Part shown: in pieces, positions 5,208-5,330 of the stretch
Numbering within the stretch: the first letter of the stretch is position 1
Layout of the letters: the number at the start of each line of letters is the position of its first letter
NCBI GenBank assembly: GCA_021812505.1
Contig: JAKANG010000150.1
Span: 1-5,330, forward strand
DNA from: Pseudomonadota bacterium
GTDB lineage: Bacteria > Pseudomonadota > Alphaproteobacteria > Rhizobiales > Beijerinckiaceae
Reading direction: 5' to 3'
DNA length: 5,330 bases
Position numbers and translations under genes: made by a program
The notes under the pieces: generated by a model
Told to the model about the DNA's origin: nothing
Databases searched by the model: none
Seen by the model: only the letters and a program-made list of their open reading frames with translations

Positions 5208-5330
5208 TCAGCCGGCGTCCTGGAGAATGAAACGGGCCACTGCTTCCGGCTGGGACAGCATCGGCACATGGCTGCTGTCTACGTGCGCCACCGTCGCGTT
5301 CATGCGGGCCGCCATGCGCTCCTGCTCCAC
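5208..5330 (-). CDS. Alpha/beta-fold hydrolase, C-terminal 40 residues only (5' end beyond window)
   Basis: The frame is open from the window edge and ends in TGA at 5208-5210. The visible peptide contains ERMAARMNATVAHVDSSH followed by VPMLSQPEAVARFILQDAG. This is the typical end of an esterase/haloperoxidase-like alpha/beta hydrolase: the penultimate strand (TVAHVDSS), the catalytic-triad histidine in SSHVPML (visible residue 21), the usual loop SQPEAVA and a final helix ARFILQDAG. The nucleophile Ser and acidic residue lie outside the window, so substrate and exact subfamily cannot be given. It is on the same strand as opgC, with 102 bp between stop and the opgC start, so co-transcription is possible but not shown. 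Confidence 0.75.
   Translation of the reverse strand: MEQERMAARMNATVAHVDSSHVPMLSQPEAVARFILQDAG

Overview
The window is GC-rich, apart from two AT-rich intergenic islands. It uses strongly GC-biased codons, and every gene I can support lies on the minus strand. Protein content and style (an OpgC-type acyltransferase, an SGNH protein with a degenerate GSS-type motif, an APH/P-loop kinase fusion, and a GntR regulator next to a LutA-type protein) suggest an alphaproteobacterium, probably of the Hyphomicrobiales (Rhizobiales). That assignment is inference from gene families and composition; there is no rRNA or tRNA to anchor it.

Read in the direction of transcription (from base 5330 down to 1), the window opens with the last 40 codons of an alpha/beta-fold hydrolase, then a gene-free stretch of about 100 bp with a GC-rich hairpin. 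Three tightly packed genes follow: opgC (10-TM acyltransferase), a secreted SGNH/GDSL-like protein whose start lies about 52 nt inside the end of opgC, and a two-domain APH-like/P-loop kinase whose possible GTG start overlaps the SGNH stop codon. This looks like one translationally coupled unit. The first two genes point to acyl modification of a periplasmic or envelope glycan; the kinase's substrate is unknown.

A 94-bp AT-rich gap separates the kinase from a FadR-subfamily GntR regulator. A 72-bp AT-rich gap then leads to a lutA-type (Fe-S)-binding protein that runs off the window at base 1, probably the first gene of a lutABC/lldEFG L-lactate oxidation operon. Both gaps carry a near-identical 21-bp palindrome (18 of 21 positions match), one 45 nt upstream of the regulator and one about 48 nt upstream of lutA. 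The simplest reading is that the regulator represses itself and the lactate operon through these paired operators.

The most interesting points are the paired operators with their unusually wide half-site spacing, the apparent loss of catalytic Ser and His in the SGNH protein, and the overlapping opgC-SGNH pair, which resembles a split version of the fused acyltransferase-3/SGNH proteins. I saw no mobile elements, CRISPR arrays or RNA genes.
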